The translations under genes were made by a program, and so were the position numbers. The notes beneath the pieces were generated by a model that had not been told where the DNA came from, did no database searches, and saw nothing but the letters and a program-made list of their open reading frames with translations. DNA of 64,000 bases from Marinobacter sp. LV10R510-11A. GTDB taxonomy: Bacteria; Pseudomonadota; Gammaproteobacteria; Pseudomonadales; Oleiphilaceae. The DNA lies in NCBI RefSeq assembly GCF_900215155.1, contig NZ_LT907980.1, positions 310,001-374,000 of the forward strand. Direction: 5' to 3'. Shown here piece after piece: positions 27,077 through 36,106 of the stretch; the first letter of the stretch is position 1; each line of letters starts with the position of its first letter.

Positions 27077-28774
27077 ATGGCCAGCGTTCCCGCAGAAACC
27101 TCCTCAAACATGCCAGCCGCCCAGGGTGGCGATAGCTCCGAGAGCAACAGCGACCTGTTTCTGGGATTTAATCGCTTAAACCTTCTACGTCAGGTTGGCC
27201 TGATGGTTGGGCTTGCTGCCAGCGTTGCGCTGGGCCTCGCGGTTGTACTCTGGGCCCAGGAGCCAAACTACCAGCCAGTGGTGGGGGATCTATCGGCGTA
27301 CAACCCTCAGGATGTGACCACTATTCTTGAAAGCAACGGCATCGATTTCAAAATGGATACGCGCACCGGCGCCCTGCTGGTGCCGTCCGATCAAGTTTAC
27401 AATGCGCGCTTGAAGCTGGCTGCCGAGGGCGTAACAGATCAGAAGACCATGGGTTACGAGCTGCTAGACAAAGATCGTGGGCTGGGTACGTCGCAGTTCA
27501 TGGAAACCGTTAACTATCGCCGTGGCCTTGAGGGTGAACTGGCGCGCACCATCAGCAGCATGCGTGGCGTTCGCGCTGCCAGGGTTCACTTGGCGATCCC
27601 GGAGCGTTCCGTATTTGTTCGGGATGCCCGTGATCCAACGGCCTCCGTTTTTCTCGAAACGTTTGCAGGGCGCCGCCCCGAGCAGGAGCAAATTGCAGCG
27701 ATTGTGAACTTGGTCGCCGGCAGTATTCCGATGATGAATAAAGACCATGTCACGGTTGTTGATCAAAATGGCAACCTGCTGACTGGGAAAGAAAGCCGTG
27801 GCGATGGCGAGCGCATGCAGGATCAGTACGAGTACACCTCGCGCGTGGAAGATGGCCTGGCACGCCGTGTTTCCTCTTTGATCGCACCTATTGTTGGCGA
27901 AGGCCGGTATCGGGCAGAAGTGTCTGCAGATCTGGATTTTTCGTCGGTAGAGCAGGCTGAGGAACTGTTCAACCCTGAACAGCAAGCGGTTCGCAGTGAG
28001 CGTAATTTGACTGAACAGCGTGTTGCCGGCTTCAACGGCGGCATCCCAGGGGCATTGTCCAACCAGCCTCCTGCCAATGCTACCGTGCCAGAACAGGTAA
28101 ATACAAAGGCGGTTGACGCGGATGGCGTAGCGCCGGCACAGCCAGTTAATGTGCGTAAAGAATCTACGCGCAACTATGAGATGGATCGCACGGTAAGCTA
28201 CACCCGGCAGGAAATGGGGCGCGTGAGACGGATAACCGTTGCGCTCGCTGTAGACGATATGAAAGTGGTTAATCCGGATACCGGCGCGGTGACCTACGAG
28301 CCCTGGCCTGAGCAGGAGTTGCAGCGCCTGAGCATGCTGGTGCGGGATGCAGTAGGTTATTCTGCTGCTCGGGGCGACAGCGTTACCGTGATGAATACCG
28401 CGTTTGCGCCGGAAGAGGAATTTGAGTTTGAAACCCCGGGGTTCTGGGAACAGCCCTGGTTTTGGGATCTGATGAAGCAGGTATTGGCAGGTTTAGTTAT
28501 CTTGGTGCTGGTGCTTGGCTTGCTGCGCCCGACGCTAAAGAGTTTGTCTGGCAGTGGGCGCCGTGAGCGTGGAGATGGCTCGGATTCTGATGGTCTTGAA
28601 GGAGCGGGAGGCAACGATGCCTTGCGCCAGGCCATGTCCTCACAGGACGACTTGCTTTTGCCGGGCGCCACAGACAGTTATGATAGGCAATTGAATGCTC
28701 TTAAAGGCCTGATTGCCGAAGACCCGGCGAGGGTTTCTCAGGTGATGCGCCAGTGGGTGAATGTTGATGACTGA
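27077..28774 (+). CDS. fliF: FliF, flagellar MS-ring protein
   Basis: 565 residues, the usual size. Forms the MS ring in the inner membrane. Two membrane segments: VGLMVGLAASVALGLAVVLW near residue 40 and VLAGLVILVLVLGLLRPT near residue 480. Between them are the YscJ/FliF periplasmic ring domains, with the conserved block GTSQFMETVNYRRGLEGELART near residue 137. The C-terminal tail (DDLLLPG to the end) is the FliG-binding part. The stop overlaps fliG by eight bases. Confidence 0.95.
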   Translation: MASVPAETSSNMPAAQGGDSSESNSDLFLGFNRLNLLRQVGLMVGLAASVALGLAVVLWAQEPNYQPVVGDLSAYNPQDVTTILESNGIDFKMDTRTGALLVPSDQVYNARLKLAAEGVTDQKTMGYELLDKDRGLGTSQFMETVNYRRGLEGELARTISSMRGVRAARVHLAIPERSVFVRDARDPTASVFLETFAGRRPEQEQIAAIVNLVAGSIPMMNKDHVTVVDQNGNLLTGKESRGDGERMQDQYEYTSRVEDGLARRVSSLIAPIVGEGRYRAEVSADLDFSSVEQAEELFNPEQQAVRSERNLTEQRVAGFNGGIPGALSNQPPANATVPEQVNTKAVDADGVAPAQPVNVRKESTRNYEMDRTVSYTRQEMGRVRRITVALAVDDMKVVNPDTGAVTYEPWPEQELQRLSMLVRDAVGYSAARGDSVTVMNTAFAPEEEFEFETPGFWEQPWFWDLMKQVLAGLVILVLVLGLLRPTLKSLSGSGRRERGDGSDSDGLEGAGGNDALRQAMSSQDDLLLPGATDSYDRQLNALKGLIAEDPARVSQVMRQWVNVDD

Positions 28775-29810
28775 CCAATCCGTGCCGCCGGGCGGTGATT
28801 CGCCACAGAAGTCTCAGCGGAAAATTCCGCGAGTAGAGCAGGCTGCGATCCTGCTGATGTCTCTGGGCGAGGCAGATGCAGCCGAAGTGCTCAAGCATAT
28901 GGGCCCGAAAGAAGTTCAGCGGGTGGGTGTTGCCATGGCCCAGATGAAAGACGTCAGTAAAGATGACGTCTCTTACGTTCTAACTCAGTTCGTGGACGCT
29001 GTGGGTGGCCAGACCGGTTTGGGCGTGGGTAATGATGACTATATCCGTGCCATGCTCACCCAGGCTTTGGGGGACGACAAGGCTGCCAGCCTGATCGACC
29101 GCATTCTCATTGGTGGCAATACCACCGGCTTGGATACGCTGAAATGGATGGAGCCAAGAGCCGTCGGCGACATCATCCGCTACGAGCACCCCCAAATTCA
29201 GGCCATTGTTATCTCTTATCTGGATCCTGACCAAGCCGCCGAAATTCTTGCGACCCTCGATAATAAAGTACGCCTCGACGTGATGCTGCGGGTTGCTTCG
29301 CTTGAAAGTATCCAGCCCCAGGCCCTGCAGGAATTGAACGACATTCTGGAGAAACAGTTCTCTGGCGGTTCAGCGGCCCAGACCAGCCGCATTGGTGGTG
29401 TAAAGCGTGCTGCGGACATCATGAACTTTATGGATCGCAGTATTGAAGGCACTCTGCTGGATTCCATCAAGGATATGGACCCAGATCTAGCGACCACCAT
29501 CGAAGACCTCATGTTTGTGTTTGATAACTTGAAGGATATTGAAGATCGGGGTATTCAGGCGCTGCTGCGAGAAGTGTCTTCAGAAGTGCTGGTTGTCGCA
29601 CTCAAAGGTGCCGATGATGGAGTTCAGGAAAAGATCTTCAAAAACATGTCCAAGCGCGCTGCCGAGTTGCTGCAAGACGACCTTGAGGCCAAAGGCCCGG
29701 TTAAAGTGAGTGACGTGGAATCGGCTCAGAAAGACATTATTACCATTGCCCGTCGCATGGCCGAAGCGGGAGAAATCACGCTTGGCGGTGCGGGTGAAGA
29801 AATGATGTGA
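28767..29810 (+). CDS. fliG: FliG, flagellar rotor/switch protein
   Basis: 347 residues from the ATG at 28767; an ATG two codons earlier (28761) is equally possible. FliG couples FliF to FliM and interacts with stators. Seen: FliG_N (VEQAAILLMSLGEADAAEVLKHMGPKEVQ), the middle-domain EHPQ-type motif YEHPQIQAIVISYLDPD, and the C-terminal torque helix with charged residues (LMFVFDNLKDIEDRGIQALLREV). Overlaps fliF upstream and fliH downstream. Confidence 0.95.
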   Translation: MTDQSVPPGGDSPQKSQRKIPRVEQAAILLMSLGEADAAEVLKHMGPKEVQRVGVAMAQMKDVSKDDVSYVLTQFVDAVGGQTGLGVGNDDYIRAMLTQALGDDKAASLIDRILIGGNTTGLDTLKWMEPRAVGDIIRYEHPQIQAIVISYLDPDQAAEILATLDNKVRLDVMLRVASLESIQPQALQELNDILEKQFSGGSAAQTSRIGGVKRAADIMNFMDRSIEGTLLDSIKDMDPDLATTIEDLMFVFDNLKDIEDRGIQALLREVSSEVLVVALKGADDGVQEKIFKNMSKRAAELLQDDLEAKGPVKVSDVESAQKDIITIARRMAEAGEITLGGAGEEMM

Positions 29811-30721
29811 TGAAAGACCCCTCCAAAGATCTCAATCGTATCCCCAAAGAGCAGCTAACCGCCTATGAACGGTGGGAGCTCCCATTGCTGGATGCCCGTG
29901 GCAACGAGGTTGCCCGTGAGGAGGAACTTAGTGTCAAACCTCTGACAGCCGGAGATATCGCCGAGATTCGCGAAGCTGCGCGGGAAGATGGCCTGAACGA
30001 AGGCCGGGAACAGGGTATGCAGGAAGGCCGCTCTGAAGGTTACGAACAGGGCCACAAGGAAGGGCTAGAAGCCGGCCTAGCTGAAGGGCGAGAGCGTGGG
30101 CAGAGTGAAGGTTACGATGAAACCCAAACTGAAGTAACCGCGAGCTTAGAGCGCCTGGAGCAGTTGCTGGGCGAGCTGCTTTTTCCGATACGCCAACACC
30201 AAGATGAGCTTGAAACCTCTCTGCTAAACCTCACCATGGTGCTCGCCCGGGCGGTGGTCTATCGTGAATTGACGATCGATTCGTCACAAATCCGGCAGGT
30301 GGTGCGCAGGGCGGTTGAGGCACTGCCCTCAACGGCGGAGAACGTCCGTATTTATGTTCATCCAGACGACTACAGTGCGGTTCGTGACGTGGCGGAACGT
30401 TTTGAGGCGACAGCCTCCGTTGTGGAAGATGATAAAGTGTTGCCTGGCGGCTGCCGGGTTCAAACCCGTAACAGCCTCGTCGACTTTACCGTTGAAAAAC
30501 GCTTTCAGCGTGCTGTGCAGAGCATGTTAGAACAGCAAATAGATGACAATGAGAACGACGAGCCCGAAGAACTGGGCTCCCCGATGGATGATCTGACGGA
30601 CTTTCAACGGGATGTACTGAGCACGCCGGATAACACCCCGAACGAAGACAGCCCTATTGAAGACAACCCGATAGAAGAAAACCCCACCGAAGGCGAGCGT
30701 GATGACGACCTCCCTGGCTGA
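29810..30721 (+). CDS. fliH: FliH, regulator of the flagellar export ATPase
   Basis: 303 residues from the ATG at 29810, which overlaps the fliG stop (TGATG); a GTG at 29807 is the alternative. FliH holds FliI and docks it to the switch. Seen: the FliH-characteristic glycine-repeat helix [20 protein letters not shown] and following (about residues 63-103), then the alpha/beta C-terminal domain. The last 60 residues are an acidic Asp/Glu/Asn/Pro tail with imperfect [10 protein letters not shown] repeats, longer than usual. Overlaps fliI by 20 bases. Confidence 0.9.
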   Translation: MKDPSKDLNRIPKEQLTAYERWELPLLDARGNEVAREEELSVKPLTAGDIAEIREAAREDGLNEGREQGMQEGRSEGYEQGHKEGLEAGLAEGRERGQSEGYDETQTEVTASLERLEQLLGELLFPIRQHQDELETSLLNLTMVLARAVVYRELTIDSSQIRQVVRRAVEALPSTAENVRIYVHPDDYSAVRDVAERFEATASVVEDDKVLPGGCRVQTRNSLVDFTVEKRFQRAVQSMLEQQIDDNENDEPEELGSPMDDLTDFQRDVLSTPDNTPNEDSPIEDNPIEENPTEGERDDDLPG

Positions 30722-32102
30722 TCGTCTGAACCTATATCAGACCTACTTGCGCACGGATCTAGAGCCCGAGCTTTCCGGCCGCCTGACCCGAATGGTAGGG
30801 CTGACGCTGGAATGCGTTGGCTGCCCTATGGTAGTGGGTGACCGTTGTGTGATCAAAGGTCAGGGTACGGGTACCGTTGAAGCCGAAGTTGTGGGGTTTG
30901 AGGATGACAAAGTATACCTGATGCCGCTAACCGCCATTGAAGGCCTGAAGCCAGGCGCCATGGTGGTTCCGTTATCCTCTGCCAGCCGTGTTCCCGTTGG
31001 GCCCCTTATGCTGGGCCGCGTTGTGGATGGCAGTGGCGAACCTCTCGATGGTAAAGGGCCGCTTCAGGCCGAGGCCCGGGTTCCCCTTACCGGCGAAATC
31101 ATTAACCCTCTCAATCGTGCCCCCGTGCGGCAGTCTATGGATGTAGGCATCCGAGCTATCAATGCTTTGTTGACCGTTGGCCAGGGACAGCGGTTGGGGC
31201 TTTTTGCCGGCAGTGGCGTTGGTAAAAGTATGCTGCTAGGCATGATGACCCGGTTTACCGATGCCGATGTCACTGTGGTTGGGCTGATTGGTGAGCGGGG
31301 CCGGGAGGTTAAGGAATTTATTGAAGACATTCTGGGTGAGGAGGGGTTGGCCCGATCGGTTGTAGTTGCCTCTCCAGCTGATGACTCACCATTAATGCGC
31401 CTGCGAGCAGCCATGCTCGCCACACGGATTGCCGAATATTACCGCGACAAAGGCAAGCGTGTGCTTTTGCTGATGGATTCGTTAACTCGATACGCCCAAG
31501 CCCAACGTGAAATTGCGCTGGCGGTTGGTGAGCCCCCGGCCACCAAAGGTTATCCACCTTCCGTATTTGCCAAACTGCCGCAGTTGGTGGAGCGCACAGG
31601 TAACGGCTTGCCCGGAGGCGGTTCGATCACCGCGTTTTATACCGTGTTGACTGAAGGTGACGATCAGCAGGATCCTATTGCCGATGCAGCTAGGGCGATA
31701 CTCGATGGCCACATTGTGCTTTCCCGCCGGTTGGCGGAAGAAGGGCACTACCCGGCCATCGACGTTGAGGCTTCCATCAGCCGTGTGATGCCGCAAGTAA
31801 CAGAAACCGAACACTTCGCCCGTGCCCAGCGCTTCAAGCAGGTTTATTCACGCTACCAGCAAGCGCGGGACCTGATCAGTGTGGGCGCTTATGTGAAAGG
31901 CTCCGACCCGGAAACCGACTTTGCCATAGCCCATATCAGCAATATGCGCCAGTTCCTGCAACAGGATCTAAACGAACGCGCTTCGCTGCCAGAAAGTATT
32001 GAGGGGCTGCTATCGGTTGTGCCCGAGCGGTACTCCCCAGAACGCCGGAAATCTGCCGTTCCTGATCCTGCGGCTGCCAGCGCCAACCGAGGTGATGGTT
32101 GA
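30702..32102 (+). CDS. fliI: FliI, flagellum-specific export ATPase
   Basis: 466 residues from the ATG at 30702. Energises type III export of flagellar subunits with FliH and FliJ. F1-beta-like fold: Walker [10 protein letters not shown], Walker B region [21 protein letters not shown], and the conserved [18 protein letters not shown]. It begins inside the end of fliH and its stop overlaps the fliJ start (TGATG), so fliH-fliI-fliJ are coupled. Confidence 0.96.
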   Translation: MTTSLADRLNLYQTYLRTDLEPELSGRLTRMVGLTLECVGCPMVVGDRCVIKGQGTGTVEAEVVGFEDDKVYLMPLTAIEGLKPGAMVVPLSSASRVPVGPLMLGRVVDGSGEPLDGKGPLQAEARVPLTGEIINPLNRAPVRQSMDVGIRAINALLTVGQGQRLGLFAGSGVGKSMLLGMMTRFTDADVTVVGLIGERGREVKEFIEDILGEEGLARSVVVASPADDSPLMRLRAAMLATRIAEYYRDKGKRVLLLMDSLTRYAQAQREIALAVGEPPATKGYPPSVFAKLPQLVERTGNGLPGGGSITAFYTVLTEGDDQQDPIADAARAILDGHIVLSRRLAEEGHYPAIDVEASISRVMPQVTETEHFARAQRFKQVYSRYQQARDLISVGAYVKGSDPETDFAIAHISNMRQFLQQDLNERASLPESIEGLLSVVPERYSPERRKSAVPDPAAASANRGDG

Positions 32103-32545
32103 TGTTGCGTTCCCAACGCCTGGGGGTAGTGCTTGCTCTGGAAGAGCGCAAAGAGAAGGAAGCGCTGGGGCACATGGGCAAAGCCCGTGAACTGGTGGAG
32201 CAGCATAGCGAACAGGTGAAAAACTTAAATCGCTATCAGCAGGAGTACCGGGATCAAATTCGCAATAGCCAGCATGGCGTGGTGCAGGTCAGCCGGTTAC
32301 AGGCATGGCAGGCATTTATTGCGCAACTTGATCAGGTTATTGTGCAACAACAAAAGCAGCTGGCCCAGGTCGAGGCGGTTTTTGACACCCGCCGGCAGGA
32401 GTGGCAGCGAGCCTGGGAGCGTCGGCGAGGCATGGAAAAATACATCGCGACCTGTCGTCAGCAAGAGTCAAAGGCGCAGGATCTGCAGGAGCAGAAACTA
32501 TCCGATGAGGCGGCGGGCCGTGCTTTTACGCGTCGCCGCCGTTAA
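32102..32545 (+). CDS. fliJ: FliJ, flagellar export chaperone/stalk
   Basis: 147 residues from the ATG at 32102. Entirely a long alpha-helical coiled coil (RLGVVLALEERKEKEALGHM, then repeated Gln/Glu/Arg heptads) as in FliJ, the stalk-like partner of the FliI hexamer. Directly coupled to fliI. The 122 bases after it lead to the STAS gene and contain no obvious promoter. Confidence 0.85.
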   Translation: MLRSQRLGVVLALEERKEKEALGHMGKARELVEQHSEQVKNLNRYQQEYRDQIRNSQHGVVQVSRLQAWQAFIAQLDQVIVQQQKQLAQVEAVFDTRRQEWQRAWERRRGMEKYIATCRQQESKAQDLQEQKLSDEAAGRAFTRRRR

Positions 32546-32667
32546 CACTTGCGCTGAATCCATCGTAATTTTATGCAAACTGGCGGTGCTGGGCTATCCT
32601 TATACAAACAGGCTGCGTGAACCATGGCAGCTAGATGCTTCAGCGAATACCACCGGAGGTTTTGCGG

Positions 32668-32973
32668 ATGCCGATTGAAACCCGCAGCAGTCACGACGGT
32701 CAAACCCTGATTATCAAAATAGAAGGGCGCTTTGACTTCAGTACCCATCAGACGTTTCGCGATGCATACGAGCATGGCGGTAAAGATGTCGGCGGCTATG
32801 TTGTGGATTTGTCAGACGCGACTTACCTCGACAGTTCCGCGCTAGGCATGTTGCTCCTGTTGAGGGACTATGCCGGGGGTGACAATGCCAGCATAGCCAT
32901 TGAGAACTGCAACAACGATGTCCGCAAAATTCTAACCATTTCCAATTTCGAGCAGCTGTTCACCATCCGGTGA
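32668..32973 (+). CDS. hsbA: HsbA-like STAS-domain anti-sigma factor antagonist
   Basis: 101 residues from the ATG at 32668 (CGGAGG upstream); an earlier in-frame ATG at 32635 lacks this. One STAS domain, with the phosphorylatable serine in YLDSSALGMLLLL (Ser57 by analogy with SpoIIAA). In Pseudomonas HsbA binds the anti-sigma factor FlgM or a diguanylate cyclase depending on phosphorylation, linking motility and biofilm. It precedes the remnant of its expected regulator HsbR, so its phosphorylation state may now be set by something else. Confidence 0.78.
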   Translation: MPIETRSSHDGQTLIIKIEGRFDFSTHQTFRDAYEHGGKDVGGYVVDLSDATYLDSSALGMLLLLRDYAGGDNASIAIENCNNDVRKILTISNFEQLFTIR

Positions 32974-32997
32974 TTGCTCAGGCCGCTGGAACCGTTC

Positions 32998-33703
32998 ATG
33001 GAAGAGTCTGCAGCAGAAAGTGGCCCCCTGAAAATACTCATTGCGGACGACAACGATAGTGACCACCTGATACTGAAGGCGCTGCTCAGGCGTCTTGGGC
33101 ACGATGTTCTGCTGTGCTGTTATGGTTGAAGCGAATTTTGAGCTCAATCAACTAAATATTTGGAATGGCGGCTTGCCCGATATGTGGTTGATTCGGTCGT
33201 GTACGGAGCGGTCTATTCTGCCATCTCGACATTTACCGCTGGGTATTCTAGATGCTGAGCAGTTTAACGCTGAAATGATACCCGTGAGATCTCAGCCCGG
33301 TGACCGGTTGTTGTTAATGACCGATGGCGTGCGCCGTGCGGTCGAAAGCGCGGGCTCTGATGGGCATCCGTTCGATGCGCTGATGAATGGAATACAGAGG
33401 TTTACCGGGCATCGCTACTATTTCGAGCGCGCCGCGCGCTTGGACAGAGTGAGCGGCCATTATATTCGGTTCAGCTTTTATCACGAACTTATGCACTGGG
33501 GTGGGCGTTTGAGTATTGTTTGTGAAGACAGCGGTCGAGGGTTTGATTTCCAGAGGCATCCGGTACTGCAATCCACGGAGATGGCGCAGAGCGGCGCCCG
33601 TTATGGGGGCCGGGGCTTGGCTTTGTTAAAGCGGCTAGCGAAATCTATCAGGTTTCACGAACAGGGGAATCGGGTGGAAATCGTTTATGATTGGTACCTT
33701 TAA
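32998..33703 (+). pseudogene. HsbR-like response regulator/PP2C phosphatase/kinase, reduced by internal deletions
   Basis: An intact homologue has about 560 residues: receiver, PP2C-type (SpoIIE) phosphatase and HATPase kinase domain. Here the ATG at 32998 starts a normal receiver (KILIADDNDSDHLILKALLRRLGHDV) that stops at 33129 after 43 codons. In another frame from about 33100, the late part of the phosphatase appears (TMFCCAVMVEA, IWNGGLPDMW, then PGDRLLLMTDG), and near 33400 it passes directly into the end of the HATPase domain (EDSGRGFDF and GGRGLALL) without the N-box region. About 1 kb is missing in total. The second frame could still yield a protein of up to 202 residues. Confidence 0.8.
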
Positions 33704-33736
33704 TTAGCACTTTTAACAGATACAAGGGAGTTGGTC

Positions 33737-34093
33737 ATGGTTGATAAGCCACACCTTGATGAAGAAGCTCTGGCAGAGCTTCAGGACGTAATGGAAGACG
33801 AGTTTGAGATGCTGATCCAAACCTATCTTAAAGACTCACGTGAGCGAATCGAGAGCCTGAAGGCGGCGATGAATGAGGGGGAGGCAGATGCCTTTGCCAA
33901 GACTGCCCACAGTTTTAAGGGTAGTTGTATCAACATCGGGGCTCCGCGTCTTGGAGAGCTGTGTCGGGAAGCGGAAAAAACCGGACAGGACGAACGCCTG
34001 AGTGACGCGCCCCCCTTGCTGGACGCCATTGAGGCGGAGTTTCAGCAAGTGATAGATGGCCTTCACACGTTGATGGCGCGCGGCGCCGGATAA
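33737..34093 (+). CDS. Histidine phosphotransfer (Hpt) domain protein
   Basis: 118 residues from the ATG at 33737 (GGGAG upstream). A four-helix Hpt domain with the phosphorylatable His58 in TAHSFKGSCINIGA. In Pseudomonas the same slot (STAS, response regulator/phosphatase, Hpt, fliK) carries an Hpt protein that passes phosphate in the HsbA/HsbR pathway. Here the receiver partner next door is destroyed, so any partner must lie elsewhere. Confidence 0.85.
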   Translation: MVDKPHLDEEALAELQDVMEDEFEMLIQTYLKDSRERIESLKAAMNEGEADAFAKTAHSFKGSCINIGAPRLGELCREAEKTGQDERLSDAPPLLDAIEAEFQQVIDGLHTLMARGAG

Positions 34094-34120
34094 AATTATT
34101 AGGCAACGACAGAATCTGGC

Positions 34121-34136
34121 TGGCATTGCTTTTGCA
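34121..34136 (+). promoter_or_regulatory. Sigma54 promoter of fliK
   Basis: TGGCATTGCTTTTGCA: -24 TGGCA and -12 TTTGCA with exact GG-N10-GC spacing, 82 bases before the fliK ATG. Confidence 0.83.
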
Positions 34137-34218
34137 ACTGTTTTGGAAACCGCCTGCAAAGCAGTCTTGAAATGGACTGAATCAGGCATCTACGGATCAA
34201 AAGCGGCAAGAGGTTGCC

Positions 34219-35370
34219 ATGACACAGATGGTTCTTCCCCAGACTCCTGCGCCAGGGATGCAGAATGATGCCGGTGCACCAAAAACCGGTTCCGGTCGTG
34301 ACAGTGGTGCGGGTGAAAGCCGGTACGACTCCGTCTCCCGTGCGGAGCAGAAACGTCTCGATCGCCAGCAATCCGAACGTAATGACGAGGCCCGGCAAGC
34401 CGACGCCAAAAACGCCAGAAAAGAAGACAGTGCGCAGTCAGCGAGCCAGGCCGAGCCGGCCCGAAAAACTGGCGAATCTGGCAACGGCGGCAAGGCCGCC
34501 GCAAAGGACGAAGGCCATGTGGCTGTTGAAGAGGCGGTTAATGAGGCTGTCGGGAAGGGTGCGGAGACAGCGCCTGAAATGGAAGCCTTAACAACTCCGC
34601 TGACCTTTACCCAGTTGCAGGCCTTGTTACAGCCCGCCACTGGGCAGGCGACAGTGGCCGGGGGTGCAGCCGGCCTGGCCGCGAATAATCCAGTACTAAT
34701 GCAGGGCGCGGGGCTTGTTGAAGGTAAGCCTGGGCAGGCTGGGACAGGTGGATTGATGGCCGGCTTGCAACTAATGCCGGCAGCTGGAGAAAAAGCGGGT
34801 GCCAAGGACCCCTCCAGCCTGCTGACCGGCACCCGGTTTGAATCCGCTATAGATTTGGTTTCTCAGCAAAGCACCAACACCTCCGGCAAACTGGCGACAG
34901 AAACGCAAGTGCCCCTGAGGAGTTACGCGACATCGGTGGATGTGCCTGTAAACCACGCAGAATGGGGGGACAAACTGATGGGAAAACTCAGCTGGCTCAC
35001 AGCCAAAAATCTGTCGGTTGCTGAGATTCATCTCACTCCGCCTGACATGGGGCCGATGGAAGTCCGTGTTCGCGTCCAAAACGATCAGGCCAGCATCACT
35101 GTCCACACTGCGAACCCGGTGGTTCGGGATCAGCTGGAACTGCATTCGCACCGGCTTCGTGACATGCTGGGTGAGCAGGGGCTTTCTCTAGCTCAGTTCG
35201 ACGTCTCCAGCAACTCCCAGAACCAGTCGGGAGAGCAGGGTACAGGCGACGGAGAAGGTTCTTCTCCCGGCTCAGGTACTGCGCTTTCAGCTGTCGAAGG
35301 TGGTGGTGAGGAGATGCAGGCCGGCAGTCTTGATCTGAGTTGGAACGGCGCCGTCGATATTTTTGCCTGA
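34219..35370 (+). CDS. fliK: FliK, flagellar hook-length control protein
   Basis: 383 residues. The N-terminal two thirds are low-complexity (Ala, Gly, Lys, Glu, Gln), as usual for the molecular ruler. The C-terminal FliK domain is clear: LSVAEIHLTPPDMGPMEVRV, then VVRDQLELHSHRLRDMLGEQGLSLAQFDVS (about residues 275-335), which switches FlhB export specificity. Own sigma54 promoter. A second FliK-like gene lies at 57623-58981. Confidence 0.9.
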   Translation: MTQMVLPQTPAPGMQNDAGAPKTGSGRDSGAGESRYDSVSRAEQKRLDRQQSERNDEARQADAKNARKEDSAQSASQAEPARKTGESGNGGKAAAKDEGHVAVEEAVNEAVGKGAETAPEMEALTTPLTFTQLQALLQPATGQATVAGGAAGLAANNPVLMQGAGLVEGKPGQAGTGGLMAGLQLMPAAGEKAGAKDPSSLLTGTRFESAIDLVSQQSTNTSGKLATETQVPLRSYATSVDVPVNHAEWGDKLMGKLSWLTAKNLSVAEIHLTPPDMGPMEVRVRVQNDQASITVHTANPVVRDQLELHSHRLRDMLGEQGLSLAQFDVSSNSQNQSGEQGTGDGEGSSPGSGTALSAVEGGGEEMQAGSLDLSWNGAVDIFA

Positions 35371-35468
35371 GCGGTATTGCCGTAACTGAGCATTACTCGC
35401 TAATCCCCCGTTTGCCCATCCCCCCTTGCGACGCTAAACTGCGGTTCTGAGTGGAGGGTTGGGCCTTC

Positions 35469-35484
35469 TGGCCCGCCCTTTGCA
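35469..35484 (+). promoter_or_regulatory. Sigma54 promoter of the fliL operon
   Basis: TGGCCCGCCCTTTGCA: TGGC..G and TTTGCA with exact GG-N10-GC spacing, 60 bases before the fliL ATG. A small GGGCC-ttct-GGCCC hairpin overlaps its upstream half. Confidence 0.82.
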
Positions 35485-35543
35485 GTCAATCTTTAAAAGT
35501 CATGGAAAACGACCTTCATTGACGGATTTCTGGCGAAAACACT

Positions 35544-36053
35544 ATGGCAGAAAACAGCACAGCTGAGGCAGTACCGGCCAAAAAAGGTAAACTGAAGCTC
35601 ATCATCCTTCTTACCGTTGTGGTGATACTGGCGGTTGCCCTGTCGGTCGGGGGAACCCTGTGGTTCATTGGTGGCGGCCTACCCGGAATGGGTGACGATG
35701 CCGGGTCGGAAGGTGAGGTGGCAGAAGAGTCCTTTACACCCAGCGTTTATCTGGCAATCGAAAAAGCTCTGGTAACGACGGTTCAGGGTGAGGGGCGTCA
35801 ACGTTACGTCCAGGCTTACGTGGCCTTCGGGGCAACAGATCCGCAGGCACTAACTGCAGCCAAGCTGCACTTGCCTTTGATACGCAGTCAGTTGGTGATG
35901 CAACTTAGTAATAGCAGCTTTACGGAATTGCAGACGCCGGAAGGCCGGCAGGGTTTGGCTGACAATATGCTGGCCACGGTTAATCAGGTGCTGGAGCAGG
36001 AAGGTGAGCCCGCAGTTAACCAGGTGCTGTTTAGGAACTTCGTGGTGCAGTAG
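35544..36053 (+). CDS. fliL: FliL, basal-body/stator-associated protein
   Basis: 169 residues. One N-terminal membrane helix (LIILLTVVVILAVALSVGGTLW, about 18-39), a short acidic Gly-rich linker, then the periplasmic FliL domain (YLAIEKALVTTVQGEGRQRYVQAYV and LPLIRSQLVMQLSN) ending in NQVLFRNFVVQ. FliL surrounds the stators and supports torque. First gene of fliLMNOPQR-flhB. Confidence 0.92.
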   Translation: MAENSTAEAVPAKKGKLKLIILLTVVVILAVALSVGGTLWFIGGGLPGMGDDAGSEGEVAEESFTPSVYLAIEKALVTTVQGEGRQRYVQAYVAFGATDPQALTAAKLHLPLIRSQLVMQLSNSSFTELQTPEGRQGLADNMLATVNQVLEQEGEPAVNQVLFRNFVVQ

Positions 36054-36106
36054 GTTGTGTAATAGAGCCCACACAAGGGCAAAGCTTTTCAGCGGCAGGA
36101 CAAAGT

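Noticed and set aside
32546..32667. A sigma54 promoter before the HsbA-like gene (TGGCGGTGCTGGGCTA)
   Set aside because: The spacing between GG and GC is nine, not ten, so it is unlikely to function.
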